Positions 12,708-30,261 of a stretch of DNA of 64,000 nt are shown piece by piece. The translations under genes were made by a program, and so were the position numbers. Below the pieces are notes generated by a model that worked only from the letters and a program-made list of their open reading frames with translations, had not been told where the DNA came from and searched no databases. The DNA comes from Ascidia mentula. Lineage: Eukaryota > Chordata > Ascidiacea > Phlebobranchia > Ascidiidae. The DNA is taken from contig OX387197.1 of assembly GCA_947561715.1 (NCBI GenBank), positions 9,111,001 through 9,175,000 of the forward strand. Direction: 5' to 3'. The stretch's first letter is position 1, and each line of letters begins with the position of its first letter.

Positions 12708-15700
12708 GCTGGTTATTAGGAAGTGTTGCACTTGGCAACGATCTTGTCCCGCGACAATCTCTGCGCAAAGCACTTTGTGCAAATAGCCGGCGTTGTTTGT
12801 GTTGTAAAACTTGCATGAAGCAGTCGGTGCTCCCTGCCCGTGCTGGTATGGGTCGACTGAGTCCCGAAAGGTTTTAATTTGCGTCATACATTGCCTTTAC
12901 ATGAATATTGCATGTACCATCATGTGCCTCACCGCGCACCATATCCCGCAGGCTTTTCATAACTGCCGTGAAAGGTAAAATTTTCATATCTTCGGGAAGA
13001 CTGCTGGAAAGTCCACTGATGAAAGAATTTGCCAAGATCTTCTGTTTGTCTCGTTTCGCCGCTTTTTCCGAAAAAAGTGTTAATTACGACCTTAAAGAAT
13101 GTGGAATTAGGAATAAAATTTGATGCCCATGTCAATCTGCTGGTCTCTGAACCAAAAACACAGAAATTAAAGAGGAATGATTTGTTTTCTGATCATCAAC
13201 GTGTCATGGTTTCAAAAGTCCATTCATACCGAAAAAAACAAATAATAAGATATTAAACTGCAACCAGAATCTTCTCCAAGACAAGGATATCGTATATGAG
13301 CACATAGTTTTCTCTTTTCATCGCTCGCGAACATGGAATTGAAATGGTTGTAAAATGATTTTCAAAACGTATTACTTGTAAATGATTTCCAAAACGACAA
13401 TCTTATAATTCCTCCAAAATATTGCTTGTACCTAAAATGGTCGCAACTTTTAAGGGTGTTTTGGAAATAAACTAAACATTGTTTTTCAAACCCTTCGGTC
13501 CTGAAGCTATTGAATACGCTAAACATAGCGAAATGTTTTACGCTTGCTATTTTCCAACTATAATGGTGTGCCTAAATTTGCAAGCGTGCCCTAAGTTGAG
13601 CGCCCCTTAAAAATGAGGCGACAAAAAGAGCAAGCAAACTGTTGACTGTGAGGGAATTTAATCAAAGGTCATGTACTTTGACATTGTCATGCAGCGGACT
13701 TCAGTCAATAATTTTGTTTAGGTTGCTATATAATAAGTTGACCGAAACAAAGAATGATCATAACGATTTATTGTTGTGCCAAGATGGAAAATTATCTTAT
13801 CCCCAATTCAATACTTTAAGATAATCCTAACTTAAAGAAAAGAAGTCAATTTATGTGGGGTGTCAGTAAGATAATTAGAAAATAAGAAAAAGTTGTACGC
13901 AAACATTTTATCCCATTATGGATTATGCATGGACTTCAGGTAGGAAAACTCCTATTCGTCCTGACCTTCGTTGTTCACGCCATACCGTAAAAGTAATGCA
14001 CCCATCAGGTTTACATTAAAGACATGTCTTACAAATCCTGTCCTGTTTCTGACCAGCTGTGAAACAGTCGGGAAAGAGCTGCCTGGATGTTGGGCTAATC
14101 GCCATTGGAAGGTGTAAGAGTGTCACATGCGTGTATATTTGCAATATCACGTGACCCACAGCAAGTCAGGAAACGTGAATATAGAAGTATTTGCTTTAGA
14201 TTAGGCAAAAAATCTTCTCCGTTTTTATTTTTCTTCGGTTTGTGTGGGATCAACATATTCAAAATCAACGGCGCCACCATGCGAATAAATACGATGGTCC
14301 TGAAAGAGACTTTTACCAAATATTGTACTTTTTGCACATCCCGACTGTTGCAACACGCATCTCCCCGAGTTTTCCAAATTCCTTAAATACCAGGCTGCAG
14401 TTTTGCTGTTTTGCCACCTCATAGGGTGGACCATTTTACGAAATTGCCAATAGCCATCAATTGTTACCATGTAATTGAATCACTTGGTACTACATATGAC
14501 TTTCGCATATTCAACAACATTAGGTACGCATTCCTCAAAACATAGTTGTTCTCGACAACTTGCTTGGTAAAATACAATACCTATTATTACTTCGATAAGC
14601 ATAATATTTTGTTGTAATTTTCCCAAAACATTTAGTCAGAGAGTTACTTTTTCATCATTTAATAATTTTTGAAAAAATTCTGGGCCACTTCTTTGTTTTA
14701 GCCAGAATGAATCGCTATTTTGAGTGAAATCTTGATATTTTTTGCGCATTGGATGAATACGTGTTTTTTAAAATCAATGTATTGTGTTCGGCTATTGGCT
14801 CGGTTTTTGTGGGCTTCAATAGATCTTGGCGTTCGTAGTGTTTGTGTTCTTGTGGTAGATTTGTAAAATGTTGTTGGTAAGAATCGCAGAAGTATATTAA
14901 TTCAATTTACAGTGAATGAAGTAAAAACAGAAGTTAATTATCATTTGTGAAGTCAGTGAAGCAAAGTCAAGATAACATCCAGGCAGAGCGATAAGTTTGA
15001 AATGCCACTTTTTCTGTCCAAGGATTTTCGAAGAATTATGTCAGCTGCAAGGTTTGCTGATACATTTTATGGAGAAAACGACGCCTTATTGCAAGTTATT
15101 TACAATATAGTTTTCCCAAAATGATTTAATAGTTATAAAAATAGTTCTAATTTCTTTTGTTGAAACTTCGAATCCAGATTTGAAAAAAATGCCATGTATT
15201 GAGGATCCCTTACATACTTTTGCAAAATTTTATCAGTGATCTGCACAATAAATTGACCATTACATTTATATATGTATATGTCGCCAGTTCACACAAAATC
15301 AATAGTTGTGAAAAATACCCTCAACTCGGAATACAAATTTTTCAGTCTAACTCAAACTACATTTGTTGTTTCGTCACAGAAAATTTTTTTTTATTTATTT
15401 ATATGCATTTTTTTTGCAAAAAAAGAATTATTTTGCATGACATAGCCTATGTGTAAGAAAAAAAGGGATGGCCATTGACATAACCGTCAAGATTGTAATG
15501 TCACTTCCTCAAACCAAAAACGTGAACACAATTTAGTAATTGCTGTGTTTCATTGTAAACTGTATTCTGACAAAACTGTTCCCCCGTAGTTATGTGAACT
15601 TGGTGGTACCATGAACTGTAGCCTATTTCGTCTTGCATTTTTTCCAAACAAATTTTTTGCTAATTGAGATGTCAGATCCAATATGTGCGTTTCAGAAAGT

Positions 15701-15949
15701 AATCTGTACTCGTAAATGTTTTCTTTGTATAAATAACAACCTTTGCCTTTGTTGTAATGCCAACAGAATATTTTTCAGCATCATTATTTGTTCCCCGAAT
15801 GATATAAGCATACACAGTAAAGCTCAAGTATAAATATAATTTGCGTCTAAAATTAAACAGTGTAGAATTGCATTTTTCAATGTTAGTAGTTTACACCTTT
15901 TAAAAAAGCTATATGAAACATATGTGACAGGATAGACTCATACTAGATC
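12708..15949. other. Intergenic region before MIER
   Basis: About 3.2 kb of AT-rich DNA with only short random open frames. It should hold the 3' UTR of the upstream gene (poly(A) signals at 13112 and 13466) and the promoter and leader of MIER. No RNA gene or transposase was recognised. Confidence 0.6.
13112..13117 (+). terminator. Candidate poly(A) signal for the serine-rich gene
   Basis: AATAAA lies about 405 bp after the stop codon at 12705-12707. A second AATAAA occurs at 13466-13471. Either could terminate the transcript. Confidence 0.4.
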
Positions 15950-21088
<5,139 letters not shown>

Positions 21089-23733
21089 TGACGCGCGTGT
21101 TGCTCTGCAGTATTTCCCGTCTTAAACCACGGTTTTAGCGTCGTGCTGCCGTCGCACGGAGGCGTCATCTGTGAGACCCCGAACCTGGTGTCATAAAACA
21201 ACTAACTCCACAGTTACCGTCGTGATGCGCCGTTTGCAGAAACCTGTGGCAAATACCGTATGGAGGCGATTCCTTTTGGATGTTTCGACGCCGTAATCGC
21301 GTTTGCGGTGTTCTTAAACCTCTGTTGGTGTCCCAGAGCCCTCGAATCTCGCAATATAATATTTGGTCAATTCTAAACCACTGCCCTGGAGATCTCCAGA
21401 CCTGGACACATTGTCAGCAATCCACGAACCCGACCACATCCTCAGGTTTGAATCGCTTCGTTTCAGTCCCGTCTGTTCACACCGGAGGCGCCCCCGAGTT
21501 GAAATTTAATGAAATTTATCACTAATTCCATTTTCTTTATTTTTGATCCCACCCTTTTTTGTACAGATAGTCGCGTTTTATTCTATTTTCGTGTCACTAA
21601 CCCGCGGGTAACGAGACGTGCGCAATAATATGTATATCGTGCACTATATGGTAGGTAGGAAATGTCGCTGCAAGCTCTTTCCACATCAAACCTAGCACAA
21701 TTTAACCCTCCCCTACCAGGCTTCGCTTTGATAGCTGGCCTGGTTTCTTCGCCGCTTATGCGTTTCCAATAACCGCGTATATAACAAATTTAACACATTT
21801 TCGCCTTGTTTTGCTGGCATGCTTTTTACGCCACATGCCACCGTCTTGTCCGGCACATGTCATTGCAATTACCGGCATTCAACGGCACGTGGCACGCCCG
21901 CGCAGGTGGCGAATCCCTTTGTTGCCATACTGTATGTAATAGTTACCTCCTGACCGCGAAAAGCGCGTATTCACATTTTCGCTTATTCACGCAACGAGAT
22001 TTGTCACCTTTGCTTGTGATCCTTGTACAAAAGCTTGTCTCCAGCGCCCACGAGTATTTTGTTCGGTTTTATTTGTTTATGTTTTCGGTTTTGCCGCCTT
22101 TTTAATAATGCGCCTTTGCGCGATTTTGGCGGTTATCGTAGATATCGCTCGGAGACACGGGCGCCGCCCACCTAGTAAACCCCATTTCCCGGTGGAAGGT
22201 TGATCCGCTTTAGAAAATCCACCCCCATTTTCTCGCGTACGTAATTGTGTAAAGTCTTAACACAATAAATTTATCCGCCGTTTTCATATCATGTGTGTTT
22301 GCTGTGTAAGTCCATCGTGTATGGTTGCTGTAATGAGCATCAATCTACTGGTGGTTAGGATGAAATTGATGGGTTTGTTGTCGTGGTTAAGATGGTGCAC
22401 CTCGAATGATCGGATTAACATTTTGTCCTCGTGTCAGCTCAGGTCAACACTGTAAGTCGTAAGTGCTGCATTACTCAAGAATCGGAAATACTTCGTATAA
22501 GCTGGCGTGCATTGGGCGAGATTCATTTTCTTCTGGCAATTAACTAAATGGGGCTATATTGAGAAAACAAGATTTGCGTTTGTAAATGACAGAACTTAGG
22601 TTCGAGAAACCATGAATCCGCTGCGTGTTCCTTTTTGTTTGCAAACAGTATCTTGCTAGTGGCGATCCTGGTCGCTTTGAAAACAGGCGTATGACGCGAA
22701 AAACGGAAAAAGGTCGAGTTACTACACTCGCAGCGAATTACGTAATAAGAGCATTTCTCAGAAAACAGAATTCTTCACAAATGCACAATTTTCTTGAGGT
22801 GCGACCAGACTCTTTGTCGGAAAAAATTGAATGTTGGTGAACTGCGGGGCAAGTAGGAACTCCGATTTGACGAAAATTGGTTAAAAAGGATCAGTCCTTT
22901 GGGTTAATGATGTAACCAAAATGATTAAAAACCAAAATATCAGATTTGAGAAACGTCAGAGCGCGACCGTCACGTACATGGGCGTTACTTGCCGGTGGCA
23001 AGATTTTACTTTCCATTATATCATTAATAAACCTCACAAAACACCCACGTGGAAGTCGGTGGCAGCGCGCTGATTGACACCGCCTCCCTTCCGTCGCCCG
23101 CTCATCCACGTACACAGCCGTCGCGTTAATGTAAAGCCGCCTAATTCATCGGCAATCAAGCATACTGCCACTCGGCAGCCTTCAAGCCGATTCAGAGGGC
23201 TGTCTTATACCGGCGATGACATTAGTGGCGTTTCATTTTGGCGATACACTGTCATAACAGTCGTGCAAAAACCGGCGTGGCGTGTGCTCTTGTTTCCTAT
23301 ATCACTGGCCCGATTCTCGGGTGACCTATAAGCAAACTGCCGTGCAGTGGAAGCAGGATTTCAAATCCAACCGCTGTAGACTGCGGGTTATCCTTCTGTG
23401 GTCGTTCGCCACAGTTGTGGGCGTATTTTAACTGGACCGTGTAAAATTCGCGACCCTCTCTAAACTGACAAGCGGTCACGCCCGTGGCAGATTTGTGTGC
23501 CGGCGCCATTTACCCCATTGCCCAATAACCGTACCCAGTGCAGGAATGCGCCTGTTATATATTTGCGAATGCGTCACAAGAAGCCATCGTCTCATCACAA
23601 AGCACAGCACAATACATCAGCAATATGAAAAGTAAGCGAAAGGAAGCGTTTAAAAATGTCAAAGGACTCTCTTCAAAGTTTGTAGCAGTTGCCTTCACGG
23701 TCAAATCAATCAGTGTTTGCCGGTCCTGTTTTT
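21089..23733. other. Convergent intergenic region MIER / TMEM26-like
   Basis: The two flanking genes converge here, so the region should hold two 3' UTRs. It has more CpG than the introns but no credible exon. The poly(A) signal at 22264 belongs to the plus-strand gene. I found no clear minus-strand AATAAA close to 23734. Confidence 0.55.
22264..22269 (+). terminator. Candidate MIER poly(A) signal
   Basis: AATAAA is the first canonical poly(A) hexamer I see downstream of the MIER stop at 21088. It implies a 3' UTR of about 1.2 kb. Confidence 0.4.
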
Positions 23734-26700
23734 CTATCGCGTGTAAGCCGGGTTTGTGTACATCTGATCGGTTTTGTAGTTCGCGCTCGACCGTAGATCG
23801 TGTTTTTGTTCGCGCGAAGCCCGAACCGCTTTCTCGGCTCCTTTTCTCCACTTATCCGTCGCCCTCCGACGATGATCGCGGGGATTAACCGACGTCGTGC
23901 TGCTGCGCGTTTTTACGTTGCTATAGTAACCCTCCTCCTCGCTGCTGCTCAATCCTCCCACAGAATGCGGGTGATCCCCATCATCTCCGGCCCCGAATCC
24001 ATCGTCGGGCCACAGGCGCCGTTCTCTGCTCCCCCTCACCTTCCCTCTGGTCTGGCCCGGGTGACCACTGAGGCTTGTGGCGCCACCAGTCATACCATTG
24101 TCCAGAGATGAGGACTTCATATTCACTTGTGATTCGCGGCGCTTCTTTTTTTGTCGTTCCTCCCAGGATCGTCGCGCTGGAGGGGTCACAGGAACCGGAG
24201 ACAAAGATCTTGCCACAGAGCGGCGTTTGAATTGCGAAGGAGAGGGTGTGACGCGGTTTCGGCCTCTGTTAGCGAGGTTCGCCCTTCTTTTGATGTGAAA
24301 GGTCTTATCCGACGCCATTTTGGGCCGACCGGTTCCATTGCTGTTAGGCCTCGACGCCGCTTCCTCTCCACTCTGCCCGGAACCGAACTCGTCCATTTCA
24401 ACGTCGTCATTGTTCTTTTTCCCGTAAGGTCGATCATCTAAATCGTCCTCTTGGTCGTCCTCGTCGTCGGGATCAAAATATATGATCGCCAAACGGTAAA
24501 TCTGAAGCAGAAGCACCAGCAGGTTCTTGCAGGTGAAGAAAACCATCATTTGGCTGACTATCTTTAGTCCTGCGGAACAACATAGATTTTAGTGTGAATG
24601 GAAATGTGCGTGACAAGTGTAAATTCGTGTAAGTAGAAGATTGGCTTTAAGTGCAACAAAGCGAAGTAATGTAAACCTGTTCATTGGGCGTTCATTGACA
24701 TTTGCCATGTTAGTTACTATTTTGATTCGAAATTCAACGCAAATGAAGCGTTAACCGTAAGAGAAATGCCAATCTCCTTCAAGTTAGAAAAAATGTCCAA
24801 AATGACTACAGGAATCAATGTCTTTTTGAATTATTATATTATATTCCAATGACGCCAAAAGGAGTAAGCGTATGATTTAAGACAGAAACTGAGGATGCCA
24901 ATATGCGAAATTAACGCTAAAAAAAAGATGATCGTCCTTTACTCCATTCAAAGTTTTAGAAATATAATATATTGATTCGTAACGACAAGTTAGGTTGTAT
25001 TTGTGCTGGTTTAACATTATTTTTAGTTGCAGCAATCTTACTTTCGTTTCTGTACTTTTTCAAGGACTTTTTCCATACTTAGGGAAAAAAATTACAGTTT
25101 TATTCGTACCGCACAATCCATGGCGAATAATATTGTCATGTTTAAGGATTATTCGCGCTTTGTTTTGTCACCAACACTTACCTACAACCAGATACAATCG
25201 AAAGCAGAGAAACGGTCCGTCTTGCATCACAATTGTCGTCATTATTCCTAAAACGTCAGCGTTCACCGAATTCAATCCGCAAATATTTTTGCAGCAGCCC
25301 CTGTGAAATAATGGTACGTTACACTAGAGGGAAAACTGGAGTGTGAAGGATTTCTTTATTACATTGGTGTTCGGTGATCCACTTTGATTTCCGAAACGTC
25401 GGTTTGACGTTTAATTGGCCATTTTATTCAAAGTTTTAATTTGGCAGACGGGTGTTGTTTTTTTGCAATGCTTATCGAAAGGTCTTTTTGGTGTCGTTCC
25501 AAGAAAGTTGACATAAATATTTTATTTCCAAACTTACAAAGCATTTAGCGAATTTATTGATGTGCTTGAAAACATTTTCGTGTTTTTGCCCTAAATTGTT
25601 TTGGTTTTCACATTCTCTTTCTGTTTTCTGCTGGTACAATTGCGGTGATGGGCAAAGGCCAAGGTCTCCTTATGCGCATCGCTCTGTCAAACCCATTTGC
25701 GGTCGTTCATGCAAAGTTAAACGTTTTAAAAATGTGACCTTTGTCAATTCAATTTTTGTGGCACCTGCGCAAATGACGCCGAGCGGTCGAGCTTCGTATT
25801 AAGTCACCCGTGGCAACGGCTTCGCGATTTTACGCTTCGAATTTTATCATGTCTCCGTTCAAAAGGCCGTGAATATGAAAACGGTCGCCCACCCGGTCTC
25901 GTAGATCGAACCGTCCGACGATTCATCATCTAAGTCCCCGAATCGTGGCTTCCTGGCCTTCGTCGAAGTTATCACAAAGGTGTATTGAAGGAGGCTCCAC
26001 GACCAGAGTATCAGGATCGGATAGATCAGGTGTTGCGAATTAATTACCTGCGGAAAAAATGGACGATATTTGTATTTGTAAACGTGTTTTTGCAAACTAA
26101 ATGATATTGTCGAGCACGGCAAATGGACAAAAGAAGGTTTCATGTGTGCTACATTACCATGCATATGGTGAAAAAAAAAACATTTGTCATTATGATCGTG
26201 TTTTATTCAAATACCAAGTCTTCGTTGACCATAAGACAGTTTGGTGATTCTGATACTTTATCAAATAATTTTATAATTTAACTAGGACAAGTATCTCTAA
26301 AAATATAAGGCCAAATAAATTTGTTGTTTACTAAACAGCCACGTTCAATCGCAAGAAATAAAGGAATTGCTTTGCAGCAATCGCGTGAGTAAACATTCAG
26401 GTGTTGGCGAGGTTGTTGGCGGCACACTAAACAAACTCAACAAGGTGTTGACAAATAGGAGGGGGGTTCACGTCAAACAGCTCTTTTGATCCTCGTCGAC
26501 CATCACCGACTTAACGACCCGTTTTCCCTCTGACATACAACTGTTTCTATAGTGGACCACCGCACAATACGACTGAAGAGAAACGGCACTTTAAGGCATG
26601 GTAGGGAGTGGCCGCTCGTTGCGTAACAATAAAGAGCCCGTTCATTGTCAAGCTCTTGCATGTTGCTGAGCCCCGAACGTGACGTGTTTCGTGGGAACTC

Positions 26701-28718
26701 CAAAAACGGCGACGCAGCTTTGATCAATTTGCGGGATCATTTATTTACACGACGGGGTTGGACGGAACTCCCGGCTGGCAACATACGACGCTTTACGGAC
26801 TATTTGCTGCCATGCCCCATGGAGCTGGCATTTTCAAACTCATGACTGGCGTCTGCCCGTTGGAAAATGGCCATGAACCTCATCCGTGTCCCAGTGTTTG
26901 TGACGCAGAATACAAATATAACTATATTGTATAGTTTTCTACATCCCGGTGGCGACTGTTTGGCGTTGCATGTTTATGACGGTTTTGGCGATCGTGACGA
27001 GACGGACAAAGAGGAAAATGTTGGTAATCCTTCCTTCCCACCCTCCAGCGGGCGTCGCCCGTCTTCCGCTTTCATAACACCCCCGTTTGGGCGCGCTATA
27101 ATAACTTTCCATGCTCACGACGTTGCTTATGTCAGAATTTCGTCTGAGAATTGCCGAAAAGAGATTTTGTGAAGCGTGGAGTTTTTTTTGTTACACCCGA
27201 TATGGCAAAAGCGGTGAGTAGCAAAGGAAATTGTGGTTGTGATCAAAAATAACCCTAAATTAATTTTCGCTTCACGAAAATTTCGGTCTCATGAATGCAA
27301 AACTATTCCCAATAAAAAATCTCAGTTTTTTTTGTGCTAAGGTCAACACCGTTACATTGTAATGCATATTGTTATGTGTTAAGATTAAGAAGTCTATCAC
27401 TAAAACATGTCCATCGAGTATTTACCATGTCTTCTTTGAAGACCTCGAACAGTTCCATGATGTCCGCCGCCATTCCCAGGTAAACAAGAAGTATCTGAGA
27501 CAGCTGGTTCCGCGAGATTTCGCCCTTCGGTAAAACCCAACGACCGATGATCAAAATAAAAAGTAGAGACTGTTCCATCGCCAGCGCCCACCCGGCGAGG
27601 TCAAGCGATATCGGAATGTTTACCTGTAAATGCGTCTGTTTTAGGAGCTTTTCCTTTTAGGTACGGGCCCGCGAAAGGCATTTGGGTTAAAAGTGGCCTT
27701 GGGTGGTGGGCACTTGTAATTTGGGTGCGGCACGCTTGACAAGTATTCTGATTTTAACAAAATATTCCTCGTCATATCTTTTATGAGACCCAGCAGTGAG
27801 AAGAAAATAAGGGCAACAAAACCCACAGTCATATTTCTACGCACACGGATGATCAAGATCACCAACAAATATGTAATCAAAACATGCTGGTGCAATAAGA
27901 TGCAACAGTTTGACAAAAGCTAATTTTTATTTTAAAAGCTCCCAAAAAAGTTTTTTAATAAAAGTTTCATAAATATTCAATTAAACATTCACAAATATTT
28001 GATAAACTGCGCGCCAAACTATATAAAAATTTGAACTATAACTTTAGCGATATAAAAAATATGTTTAAACCTTAACAAAAACATATCGACAAAGGTTACC
28101 CCAAGTATATCGCCAAAGTCGGAGACTTCAGATCCATTGACGATTCGCAATGCGGCTTGCAAACGAACATCATTTAATTTGATTTCCAGCAGCCAAAGCG
28201 GAGGCAGGGCGGTAACCAGGTAACAGAAGATTACTGGAGAAAACCTGCGGGAAATCGGTCAATGCTTTAAAACTAAAAATGTTCTGTTCGATGGTACAGT
28301 TTGTAAAAATTTCTGGGATGCACAATTTTGTCAAAACAACTTTTCTTCTCAGAGAGCCACTTTTACTTTGTTGCACATTATGTAAGTTTCATTATATCTG
28401 AATTCCAGTCACTCTTATACGAAACTCAATGACTCACCATCTCCATTCTCGACCTCCGCGTGTCCAAAAAGTAACAGCGGTCTCGATGACCAATCCCAGT
28501 AGCGCAACCAACAGCAGCCAATACTGAGGGTTTTGATAAGCTTCCACTACTCTGTATGTTATCACGATGCAATGGACAACAAACGTTATGCGGACAGCTA
28601 GCGCCTGAGCAGGTATGACGTATTTGCCAGAGAAGCAAGTTTGGTCTTTCCCCATGTTGTCTTCAGTAAGCAGTACTGCAAATTCACACTTGTCTGAATC
28701 AGCGCATTCTTCGTACAT
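23734..28718 (-). CDS. TMEM26: TMEM26-like multi-pass membrane protein with long C-terminal tail, complete
   Basis: TMEM26 is a poorly characterised vertebrate multi-pass membrane protein. Six exons in transcription order, 28718-28438, 28244-28100, 27623-27426, 26047-25893, 25300-25182 and 24569-23734, join in phase to 577 residues. The first ATG follows an in-frame TAA; a second ATG at 28655 is a possible alternative. Landmarks match human TMEM26: PQYWLLLVALLGLVIETAVT, WFSPVIFCYLVTALPPLWLL, LLFILIIGRWVLPKGEISRN, QLSQILLVYLGMAADIMEL, YPILILWSWSLLQYTFV, MQDGPFLCFRLYLVV and CKNLLVLLLQIYRLAI. About eight hydrophobic segments can be counted, as in the vertebrate protein, with an NGS glycosylation sequon between segments 3 and 4. 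After the last segment (IIYFDPDDEDDQEDDLDD) there is a hydrophilic, Arg/Ser/Asp-rich tail of about 240 residues ending MYTNPAYTR. Function is unknown; the family call is firm. Confidence 0.9.
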
Positions 28719-30226
28719 AAGTTAATGACAAAATTTTGACCATGACAGTGTGGTGTTGCGAGAACATGTTGATGCCTTTTTTGTACGTGAGTTTTGATAA
28801 GTTTTTGTCAATGACGCACTGCTGCCACCTGGAGTACAAAATCTTAAGATGTTGAGAATATAACAGACAAAATGAAAAAGTAGTTAGTTTTCGTAACCAA
28901 TATGTAAACGCTTTGTTCCGCTAAAAACTATCATGTAAAACGAATTTTAGATTCGCTCAGCCTGGCTTATGAAACTTTCCTGTGAAATACATTTGTTTAA
29001 TTTTGATGATTTTCATCATGCAAACATTATGCAAACAACCTCGTGAAAAAGAAAGACATTTGATCTTCATACAGACCCGATCAGATGTAGGCATTCGAAT
29101 GAAAGGTGTAGAAGTTTACCTCAAGCATTTCTACATTATTCGAGAACTACATATATTGCGTTGGGACGACCAACCAAACCAGAAAAAAAATCTCCTTTGT
29201 ATGACGTCAGTATGGAAATAGATCGCAACGAGCAACACTCGCTTGGATGAAAAAGATGTAAATTTTTTTGCTTCTCTTTAGCCCAAGTTTTTATTTCACC
29301 CAATTGCCTACTCTGGTGTAATTAACATTTATTTCACATGGTAAAAAGTTGAAATATTGCATCTCCGACATTTTGCAAATTGGATTTCAGAAAAAAACGA
29401 TTTTGTGAATGATACAAGTTCACACATGAAAATCATTGAAGCGTTTCAAATAGTGAAGTAGTTGTTGACAATTTTGTCCACATTTTGAGAAACGGAAAGG
29501 TGTGGGGAATGTGGTGTAGTGTTTCATCTATTTCTATTCTTTATCTGCTGATTTCAGTTTGTTTGTGATATGGATTAAGTAATGATGAGATTGTTCTTCG
29601 CTCTTACAATAAGATAGGTACTTCACTGGTAATAAAAGTTTAGAAAATCTGGTGAGGAGTTTTAAATGTAGAAAGTTTCTGAATGTTTTTACATGGTAAA
29701 TATTAGACTGGAGGTTCTGCAGCAATGCCTTTTTTAATGTTCAGTTAGCAGAATGCCGTGGTGTGGAAAAAAATCTTTATGGTCATGTTTGGGTGTCATT
29801 TGGTTTATATTGCTTTGACACAATACTTTTAACTTGTTTACACTACACGGCACTGTGCCACAGGTTATTGGACGTTAACTTCTCTAATTGAATTCAAAAC
29901 TTAAATTAAGAAATTACTTTAAAACATATCGCAAGATGTAAATTTGGATTTAAAATGTTTTGCATGTAATATTTGTACCAGTAAATTTAGTAGTTTGTTT
30001 ATTAGTGACTTTTTGATGAAATTAAACAACTTAGAATTGACGTCTGATTGGCAGTCCAATATTGTTTAAACTACCTACAATGACAAGATGTATTTGTTTT
30101 CCAGATCTGAGGTAGGGTATCAGGTGTTTGTATGTCTGTTTACAAGTTAGCAGACTTAGTAGGTCTCTGTATGCCCAACAGTAAATGATTAAAAAGTTGG
30201 ACAAAAAAACAGCAAACGGCGACGGG
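28719..30226. other. Divergent intergenic spacer TMEM26-like / RICTOR
   Basis: About 1.5 kb separates two head-to-head start codons (28718 minus, 30262 plus). It is AT-rich, has no supported exon and must contain both promoters. No RNA gene was recognised. Confidence 0.55.
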
Positions 30227-30256
30227 ATGTTGTTTGTTTGTCGCCACCGAAAGTAA
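30227..30256 (+). promoter_or_regulatory. Nine-codon upstream ORF in the RICTOR leader
   Basis: ATG at 30227 opens the frame MLFVCRHRK and stops with TAA at 30254-30256, five bases before the RICTOR ATG at 30262. The uORF ATG has G at -3. A six-base stem (GGCGAC 30218-30223 with GTCGCC 30240-30245) flanks it. If the transcript starts upstream, the uORF would act on RICTOR initiation; the transcription start is not known. Confidence 0.5.
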
Positions 30257-30261
30257 ACACC

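Noticed and set aside
24186-24441. Open frames on both strands overlapping the last TMEM26-like exon.
   Set aside because: They are shadows of the real minus-strand coding exon, caused by its high GC content.
27641-27916. A minus-strand frame of 91 codons with hydrophobic stretches between TMEM26 exons 2 and 3.
   Set aside because: Exons 2 and 3 already join in phase and match the family without it, so it is intronic.
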